Part shown: one piece after another, positions 1 through 9,070 of the stretch
How the letters are laid out: each line of letters opens with the position of its first letter
How positions within the stretch are numbered: the stretch's first letter is position 1
From: an uncultured Eggerthellaceae bacterium
Lineage (GTDB): Bacteria; Actinomycetota; Coriobacteriia; Coriobacteriales; Eggerthellaceae
Direction of reading: 5' to 3'
NCBI GenBank assembly: GCA_937892845.1
Contig: CALBGP010000025.1
Location: forward strand, 1 to 64,000
DNA length: 64,000 nt
The notes under the pieces: model-generated
What the model was told of the DNA's origin: nothing
Seen by the model: the letters and a program-made list of their open reading frames with translations, nothing else
Databases searched by the model: none
Made by a program: the position numbers and the translations under genes

Positions 1-337
1 CAGGCCTGGTCAGATGGTTATCCATAGACGATACGTCTTCACCGGAATTGTCGAATAGCACGGTTCCGTCGCTGTCGATGAGCGTCACGCGCACACCGGA
101 AGGTGCGAAGGATGCGGCCTCCTGGACGTCTTCGACGGCGGTCGGAGATGCGGGATCGTCGACGCGCTCGGCGATAGCCGAAGCCTGATGGGTCAATTCG
201 GCAGCTGCCTGCCGGTCGAGTGCCACATAGATGACGCCTGCCAGCAATGCGCAGCACACGATCACCGCCACCGTCGTGGAAAGGGTCATGGCAACGGCAA
301 TGCTGCTCGACAGGCGGCGCTGTTTGCGAACGGTCAT
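1..337 (-). CDS. phoR: Sensor histidine kinase, N-terminal part (cut by window edge)
   Basis: The frame is open from an ATG at 337 to the window edge (112 codons), preceded by GAGGA. The start MTVRKQRRLSSSIAVAMTLS leads into one hydrophobic segment (about residues 18-42), followed by an extracellular-looking region. That is the usual N-terminus of a membrane sensor kinase. The kinase domains lie outside the window. The gene follows the PhoB-type regulator by about 70 bp at the end of the pst-phoU operon, so a PhoR role is inferred from position. Confidence 0.7.
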   Translation of the reverse strand, partial: MTVRKQRRLSSSIAVAMTLSTTVAVIVCCALLAGVIYVALDRQAAAELTHQASAIAERVDDPASPTAVEDVQEAASFAPSGVRVTLIDSDGTVLFDNSGEDVSSMDNHLTRP

Positions 338-408
338 ACTGTCCTCGGTCCATGCAATGGGACTGAGTCCGCAGGCGCGGAACACCGCATCGTTTTGCGA
401 AGCGGACG

Positions 409-1113
409 TCAGTCCTCGGTTTTCAAACGATATCCCACGCCGCGCACCGTCTCCACCAAAGCGGCCGCAGACGCATCAGCGGCGGAAAGCTTCTTGCGCA
501 GCGTTTGGACGTGCGCATCGACCGTGCGGGTTTCGCCCGCAATGTCGTAGCCCCAAACGGCATCGAGCAAACGGTCACGCGTGACCACCAGGCCCTTGTT
601 GCGCATCAGAAACGCCAGCAGGTCGAACTCCTTGCGCGTCAGCGAAACGTCCCGGCCTCCAGCGCGAATCACATGCGCAGCCTCATCGAGCTCGATGGAC
701 CCCACCTCGAGAACCTCCGACTCGAACTCGGAGGGAGCCTGCGTCGCGATGCGCGCACGGCGCAGCAGGGCGTTGACACGGGAGAGCAGCTCCATCATGC
801 CGAAGGGCTTCGCCAGGTAATCATCGGCGCCGGCATCAAGGCCGCAAACCGTGTCGAATTCGGTGTCCTTCGCCGTGAGCATCATGATGGGAACGGCGGC
901 GGTGTCCTTGCGGCGCCTCAAGCGGGTGCAGATGGAGACGCCGTCTTCGCCCGGCAACATGACGTCGAGAAGGATGAGCTCGGGTATCTGCCTATCAAGA
1001 GCGGAATAAAGCTCCGCCGCATTCTGCATGCCTTCGGCGGCATAACCCGCCTGCGTCAGCGTGTACAGCGTCAGATTGCGAATCTGCTCATCATCCTCAA
1101 CGTAGTAGATCAT
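409..1113 (-). CDS. phoB: Phosphate-regulon response regulator, OmpR/PhoB family
   Basis: A 234-residue two-domain regulator. The receiver domain has the acidic pair near residues 7-8, the phospho-acceptor D50 in LLDVMLPGEDG, and the conserved Lys in DDYLAKPFG. A C-terminal winged helix (about 130-230) follows, with RKEFDLLAFLMRN and a typical TVDAHVQTLRKKL recognition region. The ATG overlaps the phoU stop (ATGA). Its place after pstSCAB-phoU strongly suggests control of phosphate starvation genes. The 11-bp repeats upstream of pstS are the expected target. Confidence 0.9.
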   Translation of the reverse strand: MIYYVEDDEQIRNLTLYTLTQAGYAAEGMQNAAELYSALDRQIPELILLDVMLPGEDGVSICTRLRRRKDTAAVPIMMLTAKDTEFDTVCGLDAGADDYLAKPFGMMELLSRVNALLRRARIATQAPSEFESEVLEVGSIELDEAAHVIRAGGRDVSLTRKEFDLLAFLMRNKGLVVTRDRLLDAVWGYDIAGETRTVDAHVQTLRKKLSAADASAAALVETVRGVGYRLKTED

Positions 1114-1766
1114 GAAATTACCGTTCCCTTATAGTGACCAGTCACGGCATATTCTACCCATTCTGCAATGTTTTCAGCATGGTCACCGATGCGCTCGAGG
1201 TACTTCGCCATCATAAGAGCATCGACAAGCACCTCCGGTGCATCGCCTGCGCTGCGAATCCCTTCAACCACATCCGATTTCAGGCGGGCGAAGTCGGCGT
1301 CCACCTTCTCATCCATCGCCATGATGTCGCGGGCGGCTGAGGCGTCACGTGCCACGAACGACGCGATTGCCGCGTGCAGCATGTCGCGAACGTGTGACCC
1401 CATGGCCTCCAGGTGCTCAGAAATGCGGGCGTCCATCTCATCTGCGAGCGAAGCGGAGATTTCGGCGATGTCCGCCGCCTGGTCGCCGATGCGCTCCATG
1501 TCCGCCACCATGCGCAGCGCACCCGATACGATGCGTAGGTCGTGCGCCACGGGCTGCTGCGTCAGCATGATGCGCAGGCATAGCCCTTCGATATCGCGCT
1601 CCATGCGGTTGATCTCCGCATCGCCGCGCACGATCGCCTGCGCCGCTTCGGCATCGCGAGATTGCAGAGACGCCAGTGCGCCGCGCACGGCCTCCTCGAT
1701 GGCTGCGCCCATCACCAGAAGCTGGGCGTCGAGCTGGGAGAGCTCCTCTTCGAATACGGTCCTCAT
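1110..1766 (-). CDS. phoU: Phosphate transport regulator PhoU
   Basis: 218 residues from the ATG at 1766, chosen because AAGGAG lies just upstream; an upstream in-frame ATG at 1871 would run into pstB. The sequence holds the two PhoU three-helix repeats, each with a metal-binding E/D-rich motif (RMVADMERIGDQAADIAE and AKYLERIGDHAENIAEW). PhoU couples the Pst transporter to the PhoR/PhoB pair and dampens phosphate uptake. It overlaps phoB by 4 bp. Confidence 0.95.
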   Translation of the reverse strand: MRTVFEEELSQLDAQLLVMGAAIEEAVRGALASLQSRDAEAAQAIVRGDAEINRMERDIEGLCLRIMLTQQPVAHDLRIVSGALRMVADMERIGDQAADIAEISASLADEMDARISEHLEAMGSHVRDMLHAAIASFVARDASAARDIMAMDEKVDADFARLKSDVVEGIRSAGDAPEVLVDALMMAKYLERIGDHAENIAEWVEYAVTGHYKGTVIS

Positions 1767-1788
1767 AGATCTTGGCTCCTTCCGAAAA

Positions 1789-2562
1789 TCAGCCGAAACG
1801 GCCGGTGATGTAGTCTTCGGTCTTCTTCTGGGCGGGATGGCTGAACAGCGTTTCGGTCTGGTCGTACTCAACCATGTCTCCGAGCAGGAAGAATGCGCAC
1901 ATATCGGAGACGCGCACGGCCTGCTGCATGTTGTGCGTGACCATGACCACGGTGTAGTCGCGCTTGAGCTCTTCGACCAGATCCTCGATGCGGCCGGTTG
2001 AGATGGGGTCGAGTGCGCTGGTCGCCTCGTCCATCAGCAGGACCTCGGGCTGCACGGCCAAAGCGCGCGCAATGCACAAACGCTGCTGCTGTCCGCCGGA
2101 AAACGACAGTGCATTGCGGGAAAGGCGGTCTTTGACCTCGTCGAAGATGGCGGCCTTGCGAAGGGAGGTCTCCACGATCTCATCGAGCAGGGCCTTCTTG
2201 CGAATGCCGTGGGTGCGCGGACCGAACGCGATGTTGTCGTAGACGCTCATAGGGAACGGATTGGGCTTCTGAAACACCATGCCCACGCGTCGGCGAAGCT
2301 CATTGACGTCGCTTCCCTTCGCGTAGATATCCTGTCCATCAAGCAGCACCTTGCCGTCCACTCGGCAACCGGCCACCAGGTCGTTCATGCGGTTGAGCGT
2401 GCGCAGCAGCGTGGATTTGCCGCAGCCCGAAGGGCCGATGAACGCCGTTATCTTGTTCGCGGGGATGTCCATCGAGATGTCATGCAACGCGTGGAAATCG
2501 CCGTAGTGCAGATTCAAACCATCTATCGAGATCTTCGCCGGAGCGGAATTCGCCTCAAGCAT
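1789..2562 (-). CDS. pstB: Phosphate ABC transporter ATPase PstB
   Basis: 257 residues, full family length. Walker A GPSGCGKST, signature LSGGQQQR, Walker B VLLMDEATSALD and the switch His in VMVTHNMQQAVRV are all present. It energises phosphate uptake by PstC/PstA at the inner face of the membrane. It overlaps pstA by 8 bp; AAGGA sits upstream of the ATG. Confidence 0.97.
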   Translation of the reverse strand: MLEANSAPAKISIDGLNLHYGDFHALHDISMDIPANKITAFIGPSGCGKSTLLRTLNRMNDLVAGCRVDGKVLLDGQDIYAKGSDVNELRRRVGMVFQKPNPFPMSVYDNIAFGPRTHGIRKKALLDEIVETSLRKAAIFDEVKDRLSRNALSFSGGQQQRLCIARALAVQPEVLLMDEATSALDPISTGRIEDLVEELKRDYTVVMVTHNMQQAVRVSDMCAFFLLGDMVEYDQTETLFSHPAQKKTEDYITGRFG

Positions 2563-3391
2563 CCATATGTCCTTTCATGACTTTCTTCGCAATTAGGTTC
2601 GCCACCGCATTGATGAGCACGACGATGACGAGCAGGACCACGGCGGTCGCGTACGTTTCGCCGATATGCAGACCCTCGCAGGAGAGCACGTACATATGCA
2701 CGGAAAGCGTGCGTGCGCTCTCGAACAGACCGCCCGGAATCTGGGCCATGGTGCCGGCGGTGTAGATCAAAGCCGCCGATTCACCGACGATTCGGCCGAT
2801 GGAAAGGATGATTCCTCCCAGGATGCCGGGCGTGGCGGGCGGCAGAACCACCTTGAGCACCGTGCGCAGACAGCCGGCACCAAGACCGAAGCTGCCTTCG
2901 CGATACGCATCGGGAACAGCCAGCAGCGCCTCTTCGGTGGTGCGCATGACCGTGGGCAGAACCATGATGGCAAGCGTCAGGCAGCCGGAGAGAAGCGAGA
3001 GGCCCATGCCGCAGAACACCACGAAGAACAGCATGCCGAACAGGCCGTAGACGATGGAGGGGATGCCGGCCAGCGTTTCAGCGGCAAGGCGCACGAGCAC
3101 GACGAACTTGTTGCCGCGCGAGGTGTACTCAACCAGATACACAGCCGCGAGAACGCCAAGAGGCACGGCGATGAGCAGGGTGAGCGCGCATGCCAGCAGC
3201 GTGTTGATCAGCGACGGGAACAGCGAGACGTTATCGGAGTTGTACTGGAATGCGAAGACGGATGGCGACAGGTTCGGCACGCCCATCACGACGATGTAGC
3301 CGACGATTACCAAGAGGACGGCCGCCACGAGGATGGCCGAAAAACGGACCAGGCCTCCCAGCACGACGGAGGAAGCACGTTTCCTAGTCAT
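2555..3391 (-). CDS. pstA: Phosphate ABC transporter permease PstA
   Basis: 278 residues with about six membrane helices. The binding-protein-dependent permease loop (EGSFGLGAGCLRTVLKVVLP) contacts PstB. The start ATG lies inside the last codons of pstC (8-bp overlap), so the two permeases are translationally coupled. Confidence 0.95.
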   Translation of the reverse strand: MTRKRASSVVLGGLVRFSAILVAAVLLVIVGYIVVMGVPNLSPSVFAFQYNSDNVSLFPSLINTLLACALTLLIAVPLGVLAAVYLVEYTSRGNKFVVLVRLAAETLAGIPSIVYGLFGMLFFVVFCGMGLSLLSGCLTLAIMVLPTVMRTTEEALLAVPDAYREGSFGLGAGCLRTVLKVVLPPATPGILGGIILSIGRIVGESAALIYTAGTMAQIPGGLFESARTLSVHMYVLSCEGLHIGETYATAVVLLVIVVLINAVANLIAKKVMKGHMDA

Positions 3392-4244
3392 GGTTCTGCC
3401 TCGCTTTCAGGGCCGCGAACAGCAAGTTGATCAGCAGGATGAACACGAACAGGACCACGGCGGTGGCGATGAGCGCCTCACGATGGAGGTCGGCGGCATA
3501 GCCCATCTCCATGACGATGTTGGTGGTCAGGGTGCGCACGCCTTCCAGGACGCTGCCGGGGATCTGAACCTGATTGCCGGCAATCATGACCACAGCCATG
3601 GTTTCGCCGATGGCACGTCCCACGCCCAGCACGATGCCGGCCATGATGCCCGAAACGGCAGCAGGGACCATGATGCGAAACACGCTGCGCTCATGGTCGG
3701 CACCCAGTGCAAGGGCTCCTTCGTAGTAGCTCTGGGGCACGGCATCAAGCGAGTTTTTCGCCTGGGTGATGATGGTGGGCAGGATCATGATGCCCAGAAT
3801 CAGCGACGCCGTGAGCACGCCCATGCCCTGCACGTTGAACGCAGTGCGGACCAGCGGGACAAGAACCACCAAGGCGAAAAAGCCATAGACGACAGACGGG
3901 ATGCCCGCCAGAAGCTCCACACCCGGCATGAGCAGACGGCGCATGCGGTCGGAGGCGAAGCGGGAGAGATAGATCGCGGCAAAAAGACCGGCAGGCACAC
4001 CCACGATAAGGGCGCCGGCGGTCACATAGATGCTTCCCACGATCATGGGGAAGATGCCGTACACATCGTTGGCGGGGCGCCATACGGTTCCGAACAGGAA
4101 TTCCGTCACGCCTATTTCACCGATGGCGGGCAGGCCGCCTGCGAACAAAAACACGCAGATCGTCACGACGGCCAGGATTGAAACTGCAGCCGCAGTCGCG
4201 AACATCACCTTCGCAACCGCCTCGACCGCTTTCTTGGAATTCAT
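3384..4244 (-). CDS. pstC: Phosphate ABC transporter permease PstC
   Basis: 286 residues, six predicted membrane helices and the EAA-type loop (YEGALALGADHERSVFRIMV). It forms the channel heterodimer with PstA. AAGGA precedes the ATG. The gene follows pstS by about 100 bp, and that gap holds a strong stem-loop. Confidence 0.95.
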   Translation of the reverse strand: MNSKKAVEAVAKVMFATAAAVSILAVVTICVFLFAGGLPAIGEIGVTEFLFGTVWRPANDVYGIFPMIVGSIYVTAGALIVGVPAGLFAAIYLSRFASDRMRRLLMPGVELLAGIPSVVYGFFALVVLVPLVRTAFNVQGMGVLTASLILGIMILPTIITQAKNSLDAVPQSYYEGALALGADHERSVFRIMVPAAVSGIMAGIVLGVGRAIGETMAVVMIAGNQVQIPGSVLEGVRTLTTNIVMEMGYAADLHREALIATAVVLFVFILLINLLFAALKARQNHD

Positions 4245-4290
4245 AGGTTGTTTTCCTTCTCAGCCAGGTTGAACGGGCTAAACGGCACAA

Positions 4291-4326
4291 ACCGCCCGCC
4301 ACCGGGATGGCCCCGGCGCAGGCGGT
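4291..4326 (-). other. Intercistronic stem-loop between pstS and pstC
   Basis: On the minus strand an outer arm ACCGCC / GGCGGT encloses an inner arm GCCGGG / CCCGGT around a short loop. It is followed by a weak T-rich stretch rather than a clear U-run. Such hairpins often protect the upstream message or attenuate readthrough, which would give more PstS than PstCAB. The role is inferred. Confidence 0.5.
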
Positions 4327-4343
4327 CTGCAGCACGTCAGCGC

Positions 4344-5255
4344 TTAGGCGATCTGGGACCAATCGGTCAGCTCGCCGGTGTAGATCTGCTTGATCTGGTC
4401 GATGCTCAGGGAAGCGATGGTGTTGGAGTTGTTGACCACAACCGCGATGCCGTCCATGGCGATGACGGTGGGTACGGCACCCTGGGAGGTCTCGGAATCC
4501 TTCAGCTCACGGGAAGCCATGCCCAGATCGCACACGCCCTCCATGGCGTTGTTGACACCGGTGGTGGAGTCGGACTGCTGGACCTCGATGGTGACGTTGG
4601 GATTGATGGCCTGGTAAGCCTCAGCGAGCTTTTCCATGACGGGGGTCACCGAAGAGGAGCCGGAGCAGACAACCTTGCCGGAAGCGGAGCCGCCGGCGAA
4701 GGGCTGGACACCATCGGCGACGGAGACATAGCCGTTCTCAGAAACAATCTCCTGGCCTTCCTTGCTCATGATGAAGTTCATGAAGTCCTGGGCGGGCTCG
4801 GACAGATTTCCCTTGGTCACCACATTGAAGGGACGGGCGATGGCGTAGCTGCCGTCCTTGACACCTTCTGCAGTGGGAGCAACGCCGTCGATGGGCACAG
4901 CCTTGACGGTCTCATTGAGAGAACCCAAAGAGATGTAGCCGATTGCGTTGGGGTCGCCTGCAACGGTGGTCATGACAACGGAGGTGGAGTTGCTGACGAT
5001 GGCGGAGGTGGTGGTCATGTCAACCTTCTCGCCGGAAGCGTCTTTCTGCTCGACGCCGGTGAGCTCGACGAACGCACTGCGGGTGCCCGAGCCGTCCTCA
5101 CGGGAGATGACGGAGATTGCGCCCTTCGCGCCGTACGCAGCCGCATCGCCATCAGAGGTAGCCGCATCATCGCCGCCGCCACCGCAGCCCGCCAGAGCGA
5201 ACAGGCCGAACGCCGCAGCGCAGGCGAATGCGATTGCCATAAGCTTCTTCTTCAT
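4344..5255 (-). CDS. pstS: Periplasmic-type phosphate-binding lipoprotein PstS
   Basis: 303 residues from the ATG at 5255, preceded by GGAAGG; the longer open frame lacks a credible start. A lipoprotein signal MKKKLMAIAFACAAAFGLF ends in the lipobox LAGC. The PstS fold follows, with phosphate-contact motifs EDGSGTRSAF near residues 50-60 and CSGSSSVTPVMEKLAEAY around 205. In this protein the SGTR loop precedes the SSSVTP loop. It is membrane-anchored and delivers phosphate to PstCA. Confidence 0.93.
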   Translation of the reverse strand: MKKKLMAIAFACAAAFGLFALAGCGGGGDDAATSDGDAAAYGAKGAISVISREDGSGTRSAFVELTGVEQKDASGEKVDMTTTSAIVSNSTSVVMTTVAGDPNAIGYISLGSLNETVKAVPIDGVAPTAEGVKDGSYAIARPFNVVTKGNLSEPAQDFMNFIMSKEGQEIVSENGYVSVADGVQPFAGGSASGKVVCSGSSSVTPVMEKLAEAYQAINPNVTIEVQQSDSTTGVNNAMEGVCDLGMASRELKDSETSQGAVPTVIAMDGIAVVVNNSNTIASLSIDQIKQIYTGELTDWSQIA

Positions 5256-5404
5256 GAATTTCTTCCTTCCATGGCTTCGGGCCACGCCCGAATCTGTTGC
5301 AAAGTTCGCATGGTCTTCGCAATCGCGGCCGCAAGGCCGAAGCGTATGGAGAGAAGAGCAGGGGTGCCAGCCGTGCATCCGCATTGCGTTTACCATGCAT
5401 CGGC

Positions 5405-5448
5405 TATCCTAGAAGCGCCCCGTCAAAGCCCCGTCAGGGATATGTCAA
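5405..5448 (-). promoter_or_regulatory. PHO box (three 11-bp direct repeats) and -10 of the pst operon
   Basis: On the minus strand TTGAC, CTGAC and TTGAC begin at 5448, 5437 and 5426, exactly 11 bp apart. The second and third repeats continue as GGGGC. A -10-like TAGGAT lies at 5411-5406. Tandem 11-bp units are the known binding pattern of PhoB/PhoP-type regulators. The site lies about 165 bp before pstS. Confidence 0.7.
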
Positions 5449-5594
5449 GTCTTTGCAAAAGGCGCGGGACCGCGAAACCGCCCAGCAATGCAATCCACGG
5501 TAGAGCCACTTCCAATCACCTGGGAAAAACCGTATGGATCCCGCGCGCAAAACACGCCTTTTTCGCACCAAAATGGAACTCTTTCGGGAACCCT

Positions 5595-5640
5595 GAGTGA
5601 AAATACCTCCTTCAGCGTCGAATATCTGCGGTTTTCACTC
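5595..5640. repeat. Inverted repeat GAGTGAAAA ... TTTTCACTC in the pstS / FNT gap
   Basis: Nine-base perfect arms (5595-5603 and 5632-5640) flank 28 bp. It lies in the roughly 600-bp gap 5256-5854, which otherwise holds only the PHO box and a probable terminator; I see no convincing gene there. The arms resemble those of the larger hairpin at 47821-47856, so this may be a dispersed element or a regulator site. Confidence 0.5.
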
Positions 5641-5650
5641 CTAAGGTATG

Positions 5651-5683
5651 CAAAAAAGGCGCTCGACCACGTCTTAGGCGCCC
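5651..5683 (-). terminator. Possible terminator after the FNT gene
   Basis: On the minus strand a short GGCGC / GCGCC stem with a 15-base loop is followed directly by six T. The stem is short, so efficiency is doubtful. It lies about 170 bp past the end of the FNT gene. Confidence 0.4.
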
Positions 5684-5854
5684 GACAAACTGCCGATTTG
5701 ATGCAGAAAACCTCTGCAACCGCCAACAAGATCCCCATTGAAGAAAACCAAGCGCGCACCCCTCAGGAGCACGCCGAAAGAGCGCAACCCGCTGTAGCGC
5801 TGGCACGGACGCAGCATTCTGGAGCACGGCACCGCCCGCAGCGGCGCGCAGCGC

Positions 5855-6673
5855 TTACGCCGCGCGCTTGCTGTGGCAGAAATACATCACCAGGGCAATA
5901 GCCAAGCCGCCCACGATGTTGCCGAGCGTCACCGGAATCAGATTGGCGGTGGCGAAGGTGGCGAAATCGAGAACCGCGGTGTTGATGCCGGCCTCGGCTA
6001 TCATGCCGGCATATGCAGGATTCATTGAGGCGAAAATGCCGGCGGGAATGTAGTACATGTTGGCCACGCAGTGCTCGAAACCGCAGGTCACAAATGCCAG
6101 AACAGGCAAGAACAGCCCCAAGATCTTGCCAGCCGTATCCTTGGCGGAGTTGCCCAGGTACACGGCAATGCACACGAGTAGGTTGCAGAAGATGCCCAGC
6201 ACGAACGCGTTCATCCACGGCAGAGCAGACTTAGACGCCGCAACCTTGGCCGTATACACCGCCAGCGCTCCGCCGCCAATATCGAGCTGCCCGAAAAACG
6301 CCATCAGGGCAGCCAACCCCACGGCACCTATGAAGTTGCCGACGTAGACCAGCGCCCAGTTGCGCGCCAGCTGTCCCCACGTGATCCTCTTCGAGAGCAC
6401 CGAGGTCACCATGAGCACGTTTCCCGTGAAAAGCTCGGCCCCCAAGATGACCACCATGCACAGGCCTATGGGGAAGATCAAGCCGCTGACCAGGCGAACC
6501 ATGCCCACATTCTCCAGCTGGAACGCCGCCGTGGAAGAGGCGACCGCACCCAACCCTATGAACACGCCCGCCGCAATTCCCAAAACAAGAAGCCGCCATG
6601 CGGGGCTTTGGGCCTTCCCCACACCGGCGGCTGAGTAATTGTCGGCAATCTCCTGAGGACCGAACATGGACAT
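5855..6673 (-). CDS. Formate/nitrite transporter family channel (FocA/NirC type)
   Basis: 272 residues from the ATG at 6673, which shares one base with the fchA stop (TGATG); GAGGTG lies 8 bases upstream. Six membrane helices and the FNT pore signatures GVFIGLGAVAS and GNFIGAVGLA are visible, as is the FCNLLVCIAVYLG segment. FNT proteins form pentamers that pass formate, nitrite or hydrosulfide. Being the last gene after fhs and fchA, formate is the likely substrate. Confidence 0.88.
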   Translation of the reverse strand: MSMFGPQEIADNYSAAGVGKAQSPAWRLLVLGIAAGVFIGLGAVASSTAAFQLENVGMVRLVSGLIFPIGLCMVVILGAELFTGNVLMVTSVLSKRITWGQLARNWALVYVGNFIGAVGLAALMAFFGQLDIGGGALAVYTAKVAASKSALPWMNAFVLGIFCNLLVCIAVYLGNSAKDTAGKILGLFLPVLAFVTCGFEHCVANMYYIPAGIFASMNPAYAGMIAEAGINTAVLDFATFATANLIPVTLGNIVGGLAIALVMYFCHSKRAA

Positions 6674-7293
6674 CAATGCATCACCTCGTGCAAAACGTAA
6701 TCGTAGATGACATCGGCTTGATAGCAGAACGTACGGACCAGATCGCGCGTCTCCTCATCAAGGGCGGCGGCAAGTTCGCGGTCCGAAAGTCCCGAAGCGT
6801 TGATATAGACATTGAGAGCCGCAGACTTCAAAGCGCCCTTGGCAAGCGCCGCCGCCGCACCCGCATCCGTCACGGCAAGGCGCGTCCCCTTATGGGCAAG
6901 CACCTCAACCAACTCGATAATCTTCGCGCATACGCGCATGATCTGGATAGGCACCTCGCAAGCGCCTACAAGCGCACGCTGTCTGGCCAAGTGCTTCGCC
7001 GTGCGCTGCACTTCGTTTTCCTCAGGAAGCTTCCAGGTTGCCACAAGGCCGTTGAAGGCACGTGCGTCCTCGTCGATCAGGTGCATCAGGGTGTCGCTGC
7101 ATTTCCGCAGCTTGTCAATGGTTTCGCGAAGTTCCTCTTCGCAGTCCGCATAGCGCGGCTTGCCCACGGTCAGATTGGCAACCATCAGCCCCAACGACGC
7201 CGCAAGCGCACCCGCGTAGGCACTGGCCCCGCCTCCGCCCGGTGTGGGCGAAGGGGAAGCCAGGGCCTCTATGAACTGCTTGTCTGCAGACAT
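6673..7293 (-). CDS. fchA: Cyclodeaminase/cyclohydrolase family protein (methenyl-THF cyclohydrolase type)
   Basis: 206 residues, all-helical FTCD-C/FchA family, with the conserved SPTPGGGGASAYAGALAASL near the N-terminus. Members convert 5,10-methenyl-THF to 10-formyl-THF or deaminate formimino-THF. Coupling to fhs (the ATG at 7293 overlaps the fhs stop) favours the cyclohydrolase role in one-carbon metabolism. Confidence 0.88.
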   Translation of the reverse strand: MSADKQFIEALASPSPTPGGGGASAYAGALAASLGLMVANLTVGKPRYADCEEELRETIDKLRKCSDTLMHLIDEDARAFNGLVATWKLPEENEVQRTAKHLARQRALVGACEVPIQIMRVCAKIIELVEVLAHKGTRLAVTDAGAAAALAKGALKSAALNVYINASGLSDRELAAALDEETRDLVRTFCYQADVIYDYVLHEVMH

Positions 7294-8981
7294 CAGAACA
7301 AGCCCGTGATCTTGCCGGACTCATCCACATCGATGCGTTCGGCTGCGGGGGACTTGGGCAGACCGGGCATGGTCATGATGTCGCCGGTAAGGGCCACCAC
7401 GAAACCCGCACCTGCGGAGACCTTCACCTTGCGCACGGTGATGCGGAAGTCACGCGGCGCACCCAGCTTGGTCTGGTCATCGGAGAAGCTGTACTGGGTC
7501 TTCGCCATGCAGACGGGCATGGATGCGAACCCGAGCGCCTCAAGCTGAGCAAGCTCCTTTTTCGCAGCAGGGGTGAAGTCCACGCCGTCGGCGCGGTAGA
7601 CGCGCTTGGCAATTGCCTCGATCTTGTCGGCGATGCCGCCCTCTTCGCCATATGCGAACTCGAAGGTTTCGGCGCTGCGGCCCTCTGCGTCACCTTCAGC
7701 GCACAGGCGAACCACCTCGCGAGCCAAAGCCTCGCCGCCTTCGCCGCCCTTGGCCCACACTTCGGACAGGGCAACGTTGACGCCGAGCTCCTTGCATTTG
7801 GCCTCAACCAGCGCAAGTTCGGCTTCGGTGTCGGTGGGGAAACGGTTGATGGCCACAACGCAGGGCAGTTTGTAAACCTGGGTGATGTTCTCCACATGCT
7901 GCAGCAGGTTGGGCAGACCGGCCTCAAGGGCCTGCAGGTTCTCCTCGCCCAGATCGGCCTTCGCCACGCCGCCGTGGTTCTTGAGCGCGCGGACCGTGGC
8001 CACCACGACCACCGCATCGGGCTTTATGCCGGCAAGGCGGCACTTGATGTCCAGGAATTTCTCCGCACCCAGGTCAGCGCCGAAGCCGGCCTCGGTGATG
8101 CAGTAATCGCCCAGGGCCATGGCCATGCGCGTCGCCATGATGGAGTTGCATCCATGGGCAATGTTGGCGAAGGGACCGCCGTGGATGAACGCGGGCGTAC
8201 CTTCCAGGGTCTGCACCAGGTTGGGCTTGAGCGCGTCCTTGAGCAGAGCGGTCATAGCGCCCTGGGCATTCAGCTGACCTGCGGTGATGGGCTGATCGTC
8301 ACGCGTATAGCCCACGATGATGCGGGCCAGGCGCTCCTTGAGGTCCGTGATGGAGGTGGCCAGGCAGAACACGGCCATGATCTCTGAGGCCACGGTGATA
8401 TCGAAACCGTCCTCGCGCGGGACGCCGTGGGCCTTGCCGCCCATACCGCATACGATGTTGCGCAGCTGGCGGTCGTTCATGTCGACGCAGCGCTTCCAGG
8501 TGATCTTGCGCACATCGAAGCCGAGCGCATTGCCCTGCTGGATGTGGTTATCGATCATGGCAGCCAGCAGGTTGTTGGCAGCACCGATGGCGTGGAAGTC
8601 GCCGGTGAAGTGCAAGTTGATGTCTTCCATGGGGACGACCTGGGCATATCCGCCGCCCGCAGCGCCGCCCTTCACGCCGAACACGGGACCCAGGCTGGGC
8701 TCGCGCAGGGCAACCACCACGTTTTCGCCGATGCGGCGCAGACCGTCAGCCAGTCCGACGGTGGTAGTGGTCTTGCCTTCGCCTGCAGGCGTGGGGTTGA
8801 TGGCGGTCACCAGCACCAGCTTGCCCGGAGTATGCTCCTGATCGCGCAGCAGGTTGTAATCGACTTTTGCCTTGTAGTTGCCGTAGAGTTCCAGATACTG
8901 CTCCGGAACGCCGGCTCGTTGTGCGATCTCAGTGATGTGCTGAGGGGTTACCGACTGGGCGATTTCGATATCCGACAACAT
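7293..8981 (-). CDS. fhs: Formate-tetrahydrofolate ligase
   Basis: 562 residues, full length. ATP-binding TPAGEGKTTTTVGLADGL near residue 65 and the folate/formate signature region EPSLGPVFGVKGGAAGGGY are present. It makes 10-formyl-THF from formate, THF and ATP, the entry step of the methyl branch of anaerobic one-carbon metabolism. The ATG follows AGGAGGAGG. With FchA and the FNT channel it forms a formate-handling unit. Confidence 0.97.
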   Translation of the reverse strand: MLSDIEIAQSVTPQHITEIAQRAGVPEQYLELYGNYKAKVDYNLLRDQEHTPGKLVLVTAINPTPAGEGKTTTTVGLADGLRRIGENVVVALREPSLGPVFGVKGGAAGGGYAQVVPMEDINLHFTGDFHAIGAANNLLAAMIDNHIQQGNALGFDVRKITWKRCVDMNDRQLRNIVCGMGGKAHGVPREDGFDITVASEIMAVFCLATSITDLKERLARIIVGYTRDDQPITAGQLNAQGAMTALLKDALKPNLVQTLEGTPAFIHGGPFANIAHGCNSIMATRMAMALGDYCITEAGFGADLGAEKFLDIKCRLAGIKPDAVVVVATVRALKNHGGVAKADLGEENLQALEAGLPNLLQHVENITQVYKLPCVVAINRFPTDTEAELALVEAKCKELGVNVALSEVWAKGGEGGEALAREVVRLCAEGDAEGRSAETFEFAYGEEGGIADKIEAIAKRVYRADGVDFTPAAKKELAQLEALGFASMPVCMAKTQYSFSDDQTKLGAPRDFRITVRKVKVSAGAGFVVALTGDIMTMPGLPKSPAAERIDVDESGKITGLF

Positions 8982-9070
8982 GCGCGAATGCCTCCTCCTG
9001 GCTCTTGGTACCGTGCGCGCCCCGGAGGTATCCCCGGTGCGCCCCTATGCGTGAAAGCTGTTGGGAGACA

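Noticed and set aside
39..353. Minus-strand open frame at the window start
   Set aside because: Arg-rich out-of-frame shadow; the frame from 337 gives a typical kinase membrane segment.
505..1134. Long plus-strand open frame opposite phoB
   Set aside because: Antisense shadow in GC-rich DNA; no ribosome site and the minus strand encodes a complete PhoB-family protein.
4248..5600. 450-codon plus-strand open frame opposite pstS
   Set aside because: Mirror of pstS codon bias; Gly/Asp-rich with no domain and no start signal.
8982..9070. GC-rich leader before fhs considered as a folate riboswitch
   Set aside because: Conserved positions of the known THF riboswitches are not present and no strong alternative fold was seen.
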